NCBI RefSeq assembly: GCF_004798685.1 | Contig: NZ_CP039291.1 | Location: forward strand, 3,534,001-3,598,000 | Origin: Cellulomonas shaoxiangyii | GTDB taxonomy: Bacteria; Actinomycetota; Actinomycetes; Actinomycetales; Cellulomonadaceae | Reading direction: 5' to 3' | Length of the DNA: 64,000 nt | Part shown: positions 45,261-53,854 of the stretch, in pieces | Numbering within the stretch: position 1 is the first letter of the stretch | Layout of the letters: each line of letters starts with the position of its first letter | The notes under the pieces: generated by a model | What the model saw: the letters and a program-made list of their open reading frames with translations, nothing else | Told to the model about the DNA's origin: nothing | Databases searched by the model: none | Translations under genes and position numbers: made by a program

Positions 45261-45266
45261 TACGGT
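45261..45266 (+). promoter_or_regulatory. Leaderless-type -10 (TACGGT) of the histidine kinase gene
   Basis: TACGGT, 6 nt, then GTG at 45273. No ribosome site lies between them. Confidence 0.5.
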
Positions 45267-45272
45267 CACGAC

Positions 45273-46649
45273 GTGGACTCCGCCCGCAGGCAGGCGCCGG
45301 CCGGACCGGTCGGTGCGGGGGGTGCCGACGCCCGCGGGGCACGGGACCCGCGCGCCTCGGGGACGCGCCCCGCGTCGACGCCGCCCGCGCCGGCACCGCC
45401 CGCAGCGGGTGCGCCCGCAGGCGTGCCGGCCGCAGGCGTGCCGGCCGCAGGCGCACCGGCCGCAGGCGTGCCGGCCGCAGGCGTGCCGCGCACCGCCGGG
45501 CCGGCCGACCGCTTCGGCGCCGGTGCCGGCATGGTCGCCGTCCTCGCGGTCGGGCTCGGGCAGCTCGTCGTGGACGCCACCGTCCGGGACGCCCCCACGC
45601 CGGGGCGCGTCGTGTGGTGGGCGGCCTTCCTCCTGTACACGGCGACCTTCGCGGTCGACGCCGAGCTCGTCCGCCCGCGCCGGCAGCCGCCGGAGCGGGC
45701 CCTCGTCCTCGTGCTCGCGGTGGCCGGGGCCGTGGCGTGGCTGGCCGACCCGGCCGCCGACTGGACGCCCGTGCTGTTCGTCGTGACCGCCGCGTCGGCG
45801 AGCGCCACCTTCGGCACGTCGGGGCTCGTCGGGCTCGTCACGGCGCAGGCGCTGGTCACGGCCGTCGGGGCGGCGCTGGGCGGCCGGGGGGTCGTCGGCG
45901 TGCCGTTCACCGTGGCGATCTACACGGCGTTCCAGGCGTTCGCGGCCATCACCGTGCGCACGGCCAGGCGCGAGGCCCAGGCCCGGGCCGAGGCGGACGC
46001 CGCCCACGGCGCGCTCGCGGCGGTGCACGCCGAGCTCGCGGCCGCGCACGCGGACCTGCGGGCCACGACGGCGCTGCTCACGGCGGCCGGCCGCGACGCC
46101 GAGCGGCTGCGCATCGCGCGGGACCTGCACGACGTCGTGGGGCACCAGCTCACGGCGCTCGCCCTCGAGCTGGAGGTCGCGTCGCACTCCGCGGGCGCGG
46201 ACGAGCACGTCGCCCGGGCGCGGACCGTCGCGAAGGACCTGCTCACCGACGTGCGCACGGTCGTCGGCGAGCTGCGGCGCGCGCCCGGTGGCCTCGAGTC
46301 CGCGCTGGAGGGGGTGCTGGCGCTGCCCGGCCTCGACGTCGAGCTCGAGGTGGAGCCGGGGCTCGTCCTGGACGACGCGCGGCTGGTCGCCGTGGTGCGC
46401 TGCGTCCAGGAGGCGGCGACGAACGCGCTCCGGCACGCGCCCGAGGCGACCCGGCTCGCCGTGCGGGTGCGCCGCGACGGGGACCTCGTCGAGGTCGCCG
46501 TGCACGACGACGGCCCGGGCACGCTCGCGTGGGCGCCGGGGCACGGGCTGCGCGGCATGCGCGAGCGCGTCACCGCGCTCGGCGGGACCCTCGCCGTGGA
46601 CCCCGGCCCCGGCCGCGGCTTCCGCGTGACGGCGCGCGTGCCGACGTGA
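45273..46649 (+). CDS. NarL-type sensor histidine kinase
   Basis: A 458-residue membrane kinase. An Ala/Pro/Gly-rich cytosolic N-terminus (about 1-75) contains pentapeptide repeats AAGVP. Six or so membrane segments follow (about 80-230). A coiled coil (EAQARAEADAAHGALAAVHA) leads to the HisKA_3 motif ERLRIARDLHDVVGHQLTAL with phospho-acceptor H286. The ATPase has the N-box QEAATNALRHAP, DDGPGT and GHGLRGMRERVTALGG. The start GTG is set by a leaderless -10. The stop overlaps the response regulator start. Signal is unknown. Confidence 0.93.
   Translation: MDSARRQAPAGPVGAGGADARGARDPRASGTRPASTPPAPAPPAAGAPAGVPAAGVPAAGAPAAGVPAAGVPRTAGPADRFGAGAGMVAVLAVGLGQLVVDATVRDAPTPGRVVWWAAFLLYTATFAVDAELVRPRRQPPERALVLVLAVAGAVAWLADPAADWTPVLFVVTAASASATFGTSGLVGLVTAQALVTAVGAALGGRGVVGVPFTVAIYTAFQAFAAITVRTARREAQARAEADAAHGALAAVHAELAAAHADLRATTALLTAAGRDAERLRIARDLHDVVGHQLTALALELEVASHSAGADEHVARARTVAKDLLTDVRTVVGELRRAPGGLESALEGVLALPGLDVELEVEPGLVLDDARLVAVVRCVQEAATNALRHAPEATRLAVRVRRDGDLVEVAVHDDGPGTLAWAPGHGLRGMRERVTALGGTLAVDPGPGRGFRVTARVPT
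45412..45490 (+). repeat. 15-bp minisatellite inside the kinase gene
   Basis: About five units of gcaggcgtgccggcc (one with gcacc) encode the AAGVP/AAGAP pentapeptides at the kinase N-terminus. Because the period is a multiple of three, copy-number change would keep the frame. Confidence 0.85.
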
Positions 46650-47293
46650 TCCGGGTCGTCGTCGTCGACGACCAGACGCTCGTCCGGCAGGGCATCCGCG
46701 GGCTGCTGGCGCTGACCGACGCCGTCGACGTCGTCGCCGAGGGCGCGGACGGCGACGAGGCGCTCGCGCTCGTCGCCGAGCACCGGCCCGACGTGCTGCT
46801 GCTGGACCTGCAGATGCCCCGCCGCGACGGCGTCGCCGTGCTCGAGGCCCTGCGTGCGGCCGGCGACCCCACGCCCGTGCTCGTGCTGACCACGTTCGAC
46901 GACGACGCGCTCGTCGCACGTGCGCTCGGGGGCGGCGCGCGCGGCTACCTCCTCAAGGACGTCACGCTCGACCAGCTCGTCGACGCGGTGCGGCGGGTGG
47001 CCGCCGGCGAGCGGCTCTGGCAGCCCACGATCACCGACCGGCTGCTGCGCGCCCTGCTGGACCGGCCCGCCGGCGTGGACGGGCTCGACCGCCCGGAGCC
47101 CCTGACCGCGCGCGAGCTCGACGTCCTGCGGCTGCTGGCCGCCGGCTGGTCCAACCGGGAGATCGCCGACGCGCTGCACCTCGCGCCCGGCACCGTGAAG
47201 AACCACGTCTCGGCGGTGCTGCTCAAGCTCGGCGTGCGGGACCGGACCCGCGCGGTGCTGCGCGCGCTCGACCTGGGCCTGCTGGGCGCCTGA
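46646..47293 (+). CDS. LuxR/NarL-family response regulator
   Basis: A 215-residue regulator. The receiver domain (about 1-120) has the acidic pair VVVDDQ, phospho-acceptor D54 in LLLDLQMP, the Thr in LTTFDDD and K in YLLKDV. The LuxR helix-turn-helix (about 150-212) reads LTARELDVLRLLAAGWSNREI, ADALHLAPGTVKNHVSAVLLKLGVRDRTRAV (split). GTG at 46646 overlaps the kinase stop as GTGA. It probably controls the divergent ABC-2 exporter. Confidence 0.96.
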   Translation: MIRVVVVDDQTLVRQGIRGLLALTDAVDVVAEGADGDEALALVAEHRPDVLLLDLQMPRRDGVAVLEALRAAGDPTPVLVLTTFDDDALVARALGGGARGYLLKDVTLDQLVDAVRRVAAGERLWQPTITDRLLRALLDRPAGVDGLDRPEPLTARELDVLRLLAAGWSNREIADALHLAPGTVKNHVSAVLLKLGVRDRTRAVLRALDLGLLGA

Positions 47294-47299
47294 CCGGCG

Positions 47300-47368
47300 C
47301 CGACCTCGTCACCCGGGTGCGACCTCGTCACGCACGGGTGACGAGGTCGGCGCGTGAGTGACGAGGTC
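47300..47368. repeat. Intergenic two-plus-two inverted repeat, CGACCTCGTCAC core
   Basis: Two direct copies of cgacctcgtcac (47300-47311, 47319-47330) are followed by two perfect reversed copies gtgacgaggtcg (47337-47348, 47357-47368). The inner pair forms a perfect 12-bp stem with a 6-nt loop. It starts seven bases after the response regulator stop and may act as its terminator. Confidence 0.85.
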
Positions 47369-47424
47369 GCGGCCACAGCCACGACCGGTCCGGCGACCGC
47401 GGCCCGTCCACACCCCGCCCGTCC

Positions 47425-47519
47425 GCCCAGTTCGCCGGTTCGGCGCCGAGGTCGCCAGTCGCGAGCGGCGATCTCGGCGTGCGACCGGCGATCTCAGCGT
47501 GGAAGCGGCGACCTCGGCG
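47425..47519. repeat. Dispersed intergenic hairpin repeat, copy E
   Basis: Forward units gcccagttcgccgg and gccgaggtcgcc are followed by three reversed units: ggcgatctcggc, accggcgatctcagc and ggcgacctcggcg. It is the longest copy, with an extra reversed unit. It lies 57 bases after the CGACCTCGTCAC element in the same interval. Confidence 0.75.
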
Positions 47520-47583
47520 ACGGCGGGGTGCCGGACGGAGGGGGCCCGTCGACGCGGGCGGGGCCTCGGCGGCCGGCGTGCCG

Positions 47584-47589
47584 TAGCGT
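47584..47589 (+). promoter_or_regulatory. Leaderless-type -10 (TAGCGT) of the SLC13-like gene
   Basis: TAGCGT, 6 nt, then GTG at 47596. Confidence 0.5.
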
Positions 47590-47595
47590 CCGGTT

Positions 47596-48768
47596 GTGCG
47601 TGCGGTCCGGCGGATGCCCTGGTGGCTGGTCGCGACCGTCGTCGGCGGCGTGCTCGTCGCGTCCGGTGCGCTGCCCGGCGGCGACGCGCGCGACCTGCTC
47701 GAGCGCACCGGTCCGGTGCTCCTGCTGCTGCTGGCGCTGACCGTCGTGGCGGAGCTGTGCGCGGCGGCCGGGCTGTTCGAGGCGGCCGCCGCGGCGACGT
47801 CCCGGCTGGCCCGCGGGCGCCGGTGGGTGCTGTGGCTGCTCGTCGTGGCGCTCGCGACCGCCTCGACGGCCGTCCTGTCGCTCGACACCACGGCCGTGCT
47901 GGTCACGCCGGTGGTCGTCGCGCTCGCCCGCCGGACGGGCTCCGACCCGCTGCGGTTCGCGCTCGTGGTGGTCGCGCTCGCCAACACCGCGTCCCTCGTG
48001 CTGCCGGTCTCCAACCTGACGAACCTGCTCGCCGACCGGGCGCTGCGTGCCACCGGCGCCGACTACCTGGCGCTGATGTGGGCGCCCGCGCTCGCGGCCG
48101 TCGTCGTCACCGTGCTGCTGCTCGCGGTGCGGGACCGCGGTGCGCTGCGCGGCCGGTACGACGCGACGCCCGCGCGGCCCGCACCGGACGCCCCGCTGCT
48201 CGCGGTGGCGGCGCTCGTGACGACGCTTATGGCGGTCGCGTTCGTCGTCGGAGTCGAGCCGGCGGTCGCGGCCGGGGTCGCGGCCCTCGTCCTGGCGGTG
48301 GCGACGGTCGCGCGCCGGCGCCCGTGGCCCGCTCCCCTGCCCGACCTCGTGCCGTGGCGCACGCTGCTCGTCGTCGCCGGGCTGTTCGTCGCCGTCGAGA
48401 CGCTGCGCGTGCACGGCGGTGCGGACGTCGCCGCGGCGGTCGCCGGCGACGGGCACGGGTTCGGGGACCTGCTGCGGCTCGCGGCGGCCGCCGCGCTCAC
48501 CTCCAACGCGGTGAACAACCTGCCGGCGTACCTGGCGCTCGAGCCGGCGGCCGCGGGCGACCCGCTGCGGCTCGCGGCGCTCCTGATCGGCACGGGCGCG
48601 GGCGCCGTCCTCACGCCGTGGGGGTCCCTCGCGACCCTGCTGTGGTGGCAGCGGTGCCGGGCGCTGCTCCTGCACGTGCCGGCGGGCGTGATCGTCCGCC
48701 AGGGCCTGCTGCTCGCGGCGCCGGTGGTGGTGGTGCCGGTCGCCGCCCTGGTCCTGACCACCGCCTGA
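47596..48768 (+). CDS. ArsB/NhaD/SLC13-superfamily membrane transporter
   Basis: A 390-residue protein with about 11 membrane segments. The two re-entrant signature regions of the ion-transporter superfamily are VLSLDTTAVLVTPVVVALAR with LVLPVSNLTNLLADR, and AALTSNAVNNLPAYLALEP with GAGAVLTPWGSLATLLWWQRC (split by helices). These match arsenite pumps and related anion transporters. No ars genes accompany it, so arsenite efflux is only one option. The N-terminal hydrophilic leader is short. The start is set by TAGCGT-N6. Confidence 0.9.
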   Translation: MRAVRRMPWWLVATVVGGVLVASGALPGGDARDLLERTGPVLLLLLALTVVAELCAAAGLFEAAAAATSRLARGRRWVLWLLVVALATASTAVLSLDTTAVLVTPVVVALARRTGSDPLRFALVVVALANTASLVLPVSNLTNLLADRALRATGADYLALMWAPALAAVVVTVLLLAVRDRGALRGRYDATPARPAPDAPLLAVAALVTTLMAVAFVVGVEPAVAAGVAALVLAVATVARRRPWPAPLPDLVPWRTLLVVAGLFVAVETLRVHGGADVAAAVAGDGHGFGDLLRLAAAAALTSNAVNNLPAYLALEPAAAGDPLRLAALLIGTGAGAVLTPWGSLATLLWWQRCRALLLHVPAGVIVRQGLLLAAPVVVVPVAALVLTTA

Positions 48769-48801
48769 CGCCGGGCCAGGGCACCCGCCCTGCGCTCCCG
48801 G

Positions 48802-48875
48802 CGAGCGCGCCCCTTGCCGCACGAGTGCGCCCGTCGTGTCCGGTGCGCTCGACCGAGATCGGGTGCGCCGGTGCG
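48802..48875. repeat. Degenerate two-plus-two inverted repeat, CGAGCGC core
   Basis: Forward-type units cgagcgcgccccttg and cgagtgcgcccgtcg are followed by reversed-type cggtgcgctcg and gggtgcgccggtgcgag. Pairing is imperfect, but unit order matches the 43364 element. It lies between convergent genes. Confidence 0.5.
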
Positions 48876-48896
48876 AGATGGGTGCGGGCCGTCGCC

Positions 48897-49589
48897 TCAG
48901 GCGGGCACGTCGAGGAACGTGAGGCGGGCACGCTTGGTCGGCAGGTCGACCTCCGGGCCGAGGACGGCGCCCAGCAGCTCGGCGCGCCGCAGCATCGCGG
49001 CGTTGCCGGCGTCCGGCTCGCCGACGACCCGCGTCGCACCCGTGCGGTCCGCGACCACGCGCAGCAGCGCGACCATGAGCCGCTGGGAGAACCCGCGCGC
49101 GCGGTCCGGCGGGCGCGCGCCGACCAGCACGTGCATGCCCAGGTCGCCGGGCGCGACGTCGTAGACGTCGCCCACCGGGTCGTGCGCCGGCTCGTAGGCC
49201 TGCACGAGTGCGACCGGGAGGCCGTCGACGCGCGCGAGCAGCGCGTGGTGGTGGTCGAGCGACGCCACGAACGCGTAGGTCTCGCGCAGCTCGTCGGCCG
49301 TCAGGTGCCCGAGGCCCCAGAACCCGGTGCCGCGCGCGGTGACCCACGCGTGCAGGGTCGCGAGGTCGGCGTCGAGGTCGAGCACGGACGTCGTGAGGAC
49401 GCCCAGGCCGTCGACGGTGCGCTCGTCGAGGACGGTCCCGCCCCGCAGCCCGGCCCACGCGGCGGTGAGCCCGCGCGCCGCCGGCACGCCCGACCGCACG
49501 TCCGCCACCGGCACCGCCGATCCCACGTCCGCCGCCACCGGCACCGCCGACCCCGCGTCCGGCACCGCCGACCGCGCGTCCGCCGTCAC
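48897..49589 (-). CDS. Second siderophore-type GNAT acyltransferase
   Basis: A 230-residue acyltransferase. The N-terminus (about 1-40) has repeats of GSAVPVA/RSGVPAA type encoded by imperfect tandem DNA. The GNAT domain is of the AlcB/RhbD siderophore class: GDLGMHVLVGARPPDR, then VVGEPDAGNAAML and VDLPTKRARLTFLDV. The same landmarks occur in the desC product (GDVGMHLLV, VVVEPDVRNTAI, VDLPGKRAALSV), so the two are paralogues. GTG at 49587-49589 overlaps the penicillin-acylase stop, making it the last gene of the siderophore operon. It may attach a different acyl group. Confidence 0.92.
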   Translation of the reverse strand: MTADARSAVPDAGSAVPVAADVGSAVPVADVRSGVPAARGLTAAWAGLRGGTVLDERTVDGLGVLTTSVLDLDADLATLHAWVTARGTGFWGLGHLTADELRETYAFVASLDHHHALLARVDGLPVALVQAYEPAHDPVGDVYDVAPGDLGMHVLVGARPPDRARGFSQRLMVALLRVVADRTGATRVVGEPDAGNAAMLRRAELLGAVLGPEVDLPTKRARLTFLDVPA

Positions 49590-51874
49590 TCCCCCGCGCC
49601 CGCGGGCAGCGGCTCCGGCGTCAGGGCGTCCCAGTCGGTGACGACCTCGACCGTCCGCGCGACGGCCCACGTGGCGTGCTGGTCGGCGAAGTGGGGGCTG
49701 CGCGGGTCCCCGCTCGTGCCGAAGGGCACGCCCCACCGGCTGCGGGCGCGGTCCCCGAGGTCCCACACCCAGCGGGCGACGGAGCCGCGGAACGCACGGT
49801 CGGTCACGCCCGGCACGGTGCCCGTGCACCGCACGGTGTCCTGGTCACCGGCGAGCGGCAGGGCGGGCACGGCCGGGACCGCGGCGCCGGGCACGTCGGC
49901 CAGCACGTGCGCGGGCAGCACGGTGTGCCGGGCGCCCCAGTGGTCGCCGGGCGTCGCGGCCGCGGCCACCTCCTCGAGGGCGGCGCGCACGTGCGCCGGC
50001 CCGTCGATGCCCAGGTCGGTGCGGTCGAGCAGCGCCGCGAGGGCGGCGCCTACCCGGCCCCGGACGCCGAACCACGCGTCGAACGCCGGACCCGCGCGGT
50101 GCGGGGCGGCCAGGGCGGCGATCGCGGGCTCGGCGACGAGCCGGCCGACGAGCACCGCGCGCAGGTCGGCGAGCAGCGCGGCCTCCGGGGAGTCGGCGTC
50201 CATGTGCAGGTCCCACGCCAGCAGGCGGTCGCGCACCGCCCCGGCCGCGGGCGTGAGGCCGTCGACCCCGGCGACGTGCCGCAGCAGCCGCCCGGCGCCG
50301 GCCCAGTGCGTGTCGGCGTGGATCTCCGCCATGTCGCCCGGGCCGAGCGCGCGGTCGCGGCGGTCGGCGAGCAGGGCGCGCAGCCGGACCGCGCGGTCGG
50401 GCGCGTAGACGCTGCCGTGGTCGCGGTCAGGTGCGGACGGCCACTCGTTCGCGTCGACCGCGGCGTCGGTGACGACCCGCGGCGCGGCGAGCGTGCGCCA
50501 CGGTCGCGGCGCGTGCGCGGCTTCCCACGCGTGCAGGGGCAGCAGGCGCTCCTCCCGGGGGCGGTCCGCGACGCGGCCGGCGTCGAAGGTGAGCACCGTG
50601 CCGTCCGCGTCCGCGGCGACGACGCGGTTGACCGGGTCGACCCAGCCCGCGAGCGCGGCGGCCACGTCCCGCGCCGTGCGGGCACGCAGCAGCGGACGCA
50701 GGGACGCGAACCCGAGGTCCGCGTCCACCCGCGTCTGCATCCGCACCGACCGGGCCTCCTCGACCGTCGCGCGCGGCACCGCGCCCGTCGTCACGTCGTC
50801 CTGGCCGGCCCCCGCGCGCAGGTCCGGGGCGGGGCCGGCGTCCTGCCCCGGCCCGTCGCGGCGCTCCCCGGCGGGCGCGCCGTCCGCGTCCGCCGGCATC
50901 CCGCGCACCACGACCGGCCCCCGACCGGTCTCCAGGACGTCGACCGTCAGCGGCTCGCCGCCCCGCACGCGCACCCGCGCGCTCGCGTGCTCGACGGGCT
51001 CCCAGCCGTCGGGCCCGAGCGCCTCCCACGCGCCCCCGCCGGTACGCCGCAGCCGCTCGCGGAAGACCTCGGCGGCGTGCGCGGCGGCGTTGGTGATGCC
51101 CCATGCCGCGGACCCGGCGTGCCCGAAGTGCGGCAGCCCGGGAACGCCGGGGAACGCGAGCCCCAGCACGTCGTACTCCGGGCAGGCGAGGCGGATCTGC
51201 TGGTAGACGCCGGGCAGCTCCAGCACGCGGTGCGGGTCGCCCGCGAGCAGCGGCGCGCCGGACGCGGTGCGCGAGCCGTGCAGCGCCCACGCGTTGGACC
51301 CGCTGGTCGGCCCGTCGGACGCGGGGTCGAACAGCCGCACGAGGTCGAGCGGGTCGACCGCCGCCAGCCCGGCGTGGCCGGACTCGCGCGCGGTGCGGGC
51401 CACGTGGTCGTGCCACAGCACGCGCGGGAACGTCGAGAACAGCGCGTGGTTGACGAGGAAGACGCCCAGCGGTGCCCACGCGGGCCACGGGTCGTCGGGC
51501 GTCGTGCCGCCGAGGACGCGGTCGAGCTCCGCCACCTCGGCGGGGGGCCCGGCCGACGCCAGGCCGGCGTTCACCCCGGCCGTGTACGCGTCGACCCACG
51601 CCCGGTCGTCGGCGCCGAGCGCCGCGTACGCGCGCTGCGCGGTGTCCGGCAGGCGCAGCCGGTGCGCGACGACGTCCCACGCGACGCCGGCGTCGCCGAG
51701 GTGCTCGGCGAGCCGGCCCTCCGCGCGCCACCGGTCCGTCTGCACCTGCCACGCGCGGTCGCGCGCCGTCACCCACCCCTGCCCGTGGGCCAGCGCGAGC
51801 TCGTCGGACGCACGCACGTGCGGCACGCCCAGCGCGTCCCGGAAGACCTCGAACCCCACGTCAGGCAGTCTCAC
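49586..51874 (-). CDS. Penicillin-acylase-family Ntn hydrolase in a siderophore operon
   Basis: A 762-residue Ntn amidohydrolase. The alpha-chain start is FRDALGVPHVRASDELALAHGQGWVTARDR (split at ALGVPH). The autocatalytic junction is SGSNAWALHGSRTASG, giving S193 as the N-terminal nucleophile of the beta chain, followed by LLAGDPH. HFGHAGSAAWGITNAAAH and the late LAGDQDTVRCTG segments match the family. There is no signal peptide, so it should act in the cytosol, unlike classical penicillin G acylases. It lies 3 bases after the NIS synthetase. The related desG of some actinobacterial desferrioxamine clusters has been proposed to supply or remove aryl-acyl groups. Confidence 0.93.
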   Translation of the reverse strand: MRLPDVGFEVFRDALGVPHVRASDELALAHGQGWVTARDRAWQVQTDRWRAEGRLAEHLGDAGVAWDVVAHRLRLPDTAQRAYAALGADDRAWVDAYTAGVNAGLASAGPPAEVAELDRVLGGTTPDDPWPAWAPLGVFLVNHALFSTFPRVLWHDHVARTARESGHAGLAAVDPLDLVRLFDPASDGPTSGSNAWALHGSRTASGAPLLAGDPHRVLELPGVYQQIRLACPEYDVLGLAFPGVPGLPHFGHAGSAAWGITNAAAHAAEVFRERLRRTGGGAWEALGPDGWEPVEHASARVRVRGGEPLTVDVLETGRGPVVVRGMPADADGAPAGERRDGPGQDAGPAPDLRAGAGQDDVTTGAVPRATVEEARSVRMQTRVDADLGFASLRPLLRARTARDVAAALAGWVDPVNRVVAADADGTVLTFDAGRVADRPREERLLPLHAWEAAHAPRPWRTLAAPRVVTDAAVDANEWPSAPDRDHGSVYAPDRAVRLRALLADRRDRALGPGDMAEIHADTHWAGAGRLLRHVAGVDGLTPAAGAVRDRLLAWDLHMDADSPEAALLADLRAVLVGRLVAEPAIAALAAPHRAGPAFDAWFGVRGRVGAALAALLDRTDLGIDGPAHVRAALEEVAAAATPGDHWGARHTVLPAHVLADVPGAAVPAVPALPLAGDQDTVRCTGTVPGVTDRAFRGSVARWVWDLGDRARSRWGVPFGTSGDPRSPHFADQHATWAVARTVEVVTDWDALTPEPLPAGAGE

Positions 51875-51889
51875 ACGTCAGGCAGTCTC
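51857..51889 (-). repeat. 17-bp direct repeat at the desD/penicillin-acylase junction
   Basis: cacgtcaggcagtctc occurs at 51857-51872 and again at 51874-51889. The same bases encode the last desD codons plus stop and the first codons of the acylase (RLPDV). Confidence 0.85.
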
Positions 51890-53854
51890 GCCCGTCGCGC
51901 CGCGGGCGGCCCGGCCGGCCCGGTCGCCCGTTCCGGCGTCGCCCGCCCGGTCGTCGCCCGGCCGGCCGTCACCCGGTCGGCCGACGCCCGCAGGGGCGAC
52001 ACCGACCGGGCTGCCACCCCCGGCGACCGCCCCGCGGGCCACCGGGTTCGCGAGCGTCCCCGCGTAGATGAGCGACGACGACTGGTCCGCCAGGTCGACC
52101 ATCTGCAGCGTGTTGCGCAGCTGCAGCCGGTTGAGGCAGGAGTGCGCGAACCGGGCGGCGCGCAGGTCGACGCCCGACGGCAGGTCCGGGTGGTCGGCCG
52201 CGTGCGCGTCGATCGTCTCCGCGACGACGCCCCAGAACACGCCCTCGGTGAGCACGCCGTCGGTCACGAGCACGGCCGCGAGGTGCCGCAGCACGCCGTC
52301 GAACACGTCGGTGAACACGGCCAGCGCCTTCTCGTCGTCGTCGACGACGGCCCGGATGCGCTCCACCTCCGGCGGCAGGGGACGGTCGGACAGGACGGCG
52401 ACCTCCTCGCCGATGTCCTTGAGGAACGCGCCGACGGGCACGTGGTCGGCCCACACGAGGATGACGTTCTCGCCGTGCGGCATGAACGCGAGGTCGTGCG
52501 CGCGCAGGCAGTGCACCAGCGGGCGCAGGTAGACGCGCAGGTACGCGCGCAGCCAGTCGGCCGGGTCGAGGCCCGACGCGCGGACCGCCGCGGTGGCGAA
52601 CGCGTCGCCGGCGGCGTCGCGGTGCAGCAGGGCCGCCATCGTCGTCGCCCGCTGCCCGGGCGCCAGCAGCGTGTGCGGCTGCTCGCGCCACAGCGCGGCG
52701 AGCATCTTGCGGTGCGCGTTCGGGCGGGGCGTGCGGTGGTAGACGTCGCCCGTGTACCCGATCGACGCGCGCTCGCGCAGCACCCGCACGCCGCACGCGG
52801 CGAGCTCGGGGTCGGTGTCGACGAGGTCCGCCACCCAGTCGTTGATCGCCGGGGTGGCGCGCATGTACGCGGGCGACAGGCCGCGCAGGAAGCCCATGTT
52901 CTGGATCGCGACGGCCGTCTTGACGTAGTGCCGGTCGGGGCGGTCGGCGTTGAGGAACGTGCGCACGGACTGCTGCGCTCGGTAGGTGTCGTCCGACTCG
53001 CCGAGCAGGACGAGGTCGCGGCGGGCGACGTCGGGCGCGAACGTCACCGCGACGCGGTGCTCCCACTGCCACGGGTGCACGGGCAGGTACCGGTAGTCGG
53101 CGGGGTCGAGGCCGAGGTCGCGCAGCCGGGCCGCGAAGCGGTCGCGCGTCGCCGGGTCGAGCTCGTGCCGGTACAGCGCGTCCTCGGTGAGCCCCGCGCC
53201 CGTGGCGACGTGGCTGACGGCGCGGCGCGCGGCGAGCCACACGAGGCGGACGGACCGCCCGGCCTCCGGCGCGTAGGCGTCGTGCTCGCCGACGCCGTAG
53301 CCGATGCGGCCGTTGTTCGCCACGAACGACGGGTGCCCCTCCGTCATCGCCTGCTCGACGTCGGCGAGGCCGGCGTGCAGCAGCTCGGCGCTGCTCGGCC
53401 CGCCGCGCGCGCGCCGGTACGCCGCGCTCGCGAGCGTCGAGGACAGCTCCTCGAGGTACAGCGCGAGCAGGTCGTCCGGGATGCGCAGCAGCGGCTGCAG
53501 CTCGAGCACGAGGTCCAGCACGTCGAGCGGCGCCGGGCGGCCGTCGCGCTCGCGGGTGAGCGTCGCGCGGTCGACGGCCCAGTGCTCGAGCGCCAGCCGC
53601 CGCGCCCGGAAGCGGTAGACGGCGCGGACGCCGCCGGGGGCGTCGAGCGTCACGACGTACGGGCGCTCCTGGCCCTGCCGGGCGGGCAGCGACCGGTCGA
53701 GCGACGGTGCGAGCAGCCGCTCGTGCGCGAACTCGGCGAGCGCCTTCGCGACGAGGTGGCGCTGCGCGGCCTCCAGGTGCTCGGGCGTGAGGTGCTCGGC
53801 GGGGTGCGGCGAGCGGGCGACGGTGGGCGCGGGGGCCAGGGCGGTCGACGTCAT
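51878..53854 (-). CDS. desD: NIS siderophore synthetase (IucA/IucC family, DesD-like)
   Basis: A 658-residue ATP-dependent synthetase joining N-hydroxy-N-acyl diamines into a hydroxamate siderophore. Family landmarks are TEGHPSFVANNGRIGYG (about 165-181), YLPVHPWQWEH, SVRTFLNADRPDRHYVKTAVAIQNMGFLRGL (split around KTAVAIQNMG), and HGENVILVW. A Gly/Asp/Arg-rich tail of about 50 residues (GRPGDGRPGDDRAGDAGTG) is extra to the family. It overlaps desC by 4 bp. The product is probably desferrioxamine-like, judged from the DesA-B-C-D order. Confidence 0.95.
   Translation of the reverse strand: MTSTALAPAPTVARSPHPAEHLTPEHLEAAQRHLVAKALAEFAHERLLAPSLDRSLPARQGQERPYVVTLDAPGGVRAVYRFRARRLALEHWAVDRATLTRERDGRPAPLDVLDLVLELQPLLRIPDDLLALYLEELSSTLASAAYRRARGGPSSAELLHAGLADVEQAMTEGHPSFVANNGRIGYGVGEHDAYAPEAGRSVRLVWLAARRAVSHVATGAGLTEDALYRHELDPATRDRFAARLRDLGLDPADYRYLPVHPWQWEHRVAVTFAPDVARRDLVLLGESDDTYRAQQSVRTFLNADRPDRHYVKTAVAIQNMGFLRGLSPAYMRATPAINDWVADLVDTDPELAACGVRVLRERASIGYTGDVYHRTPRPNAHRKMLAALWREQPHTLLAPGQRATTMAALLHRDAAGDAFATAAVRASGLDPADWLRAYLRVYLRPLVHCLRAHDLAFMPHGENVILVWADHVPVGAFLKDIGEEVAVLSDRPLPPEVERIRAVVDDDEKALAVFTDVFDGVLRHLAAVLVTDGVLTEGVFWGVVAETIDAHAADHPDLPSGVDLRAARFAHSCLNRLQLRNTLQMVDLADQSSSLIYAGTLANPVARGAVAGGGSPVGVAPAGVGRPGDGRPGDDRAGDAGTGDRAGRAARGATGETA

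Noticed and set aside
47596..48768. Naming the SLC13-like protein ArsB
   Set aside because: No arsR, arsC or arsA lies nearby, and the superfamily motifs are shared by Na+/H+ and dicarboxylate transporters.
48802..48875. Rho-independent terminator for the SLC13-like gene
   Set aside because: Pairing is too imperfect and there is no T-run. It is listed as a degenerate repeat instead.
49586..51874. Classical secreted penicillin G acylase
   Set aside because: There is no signal peptide, and the gene lies inside the siderophore operon, so antibiotic hydrolysis outside the cell is unlikely to be its main role.
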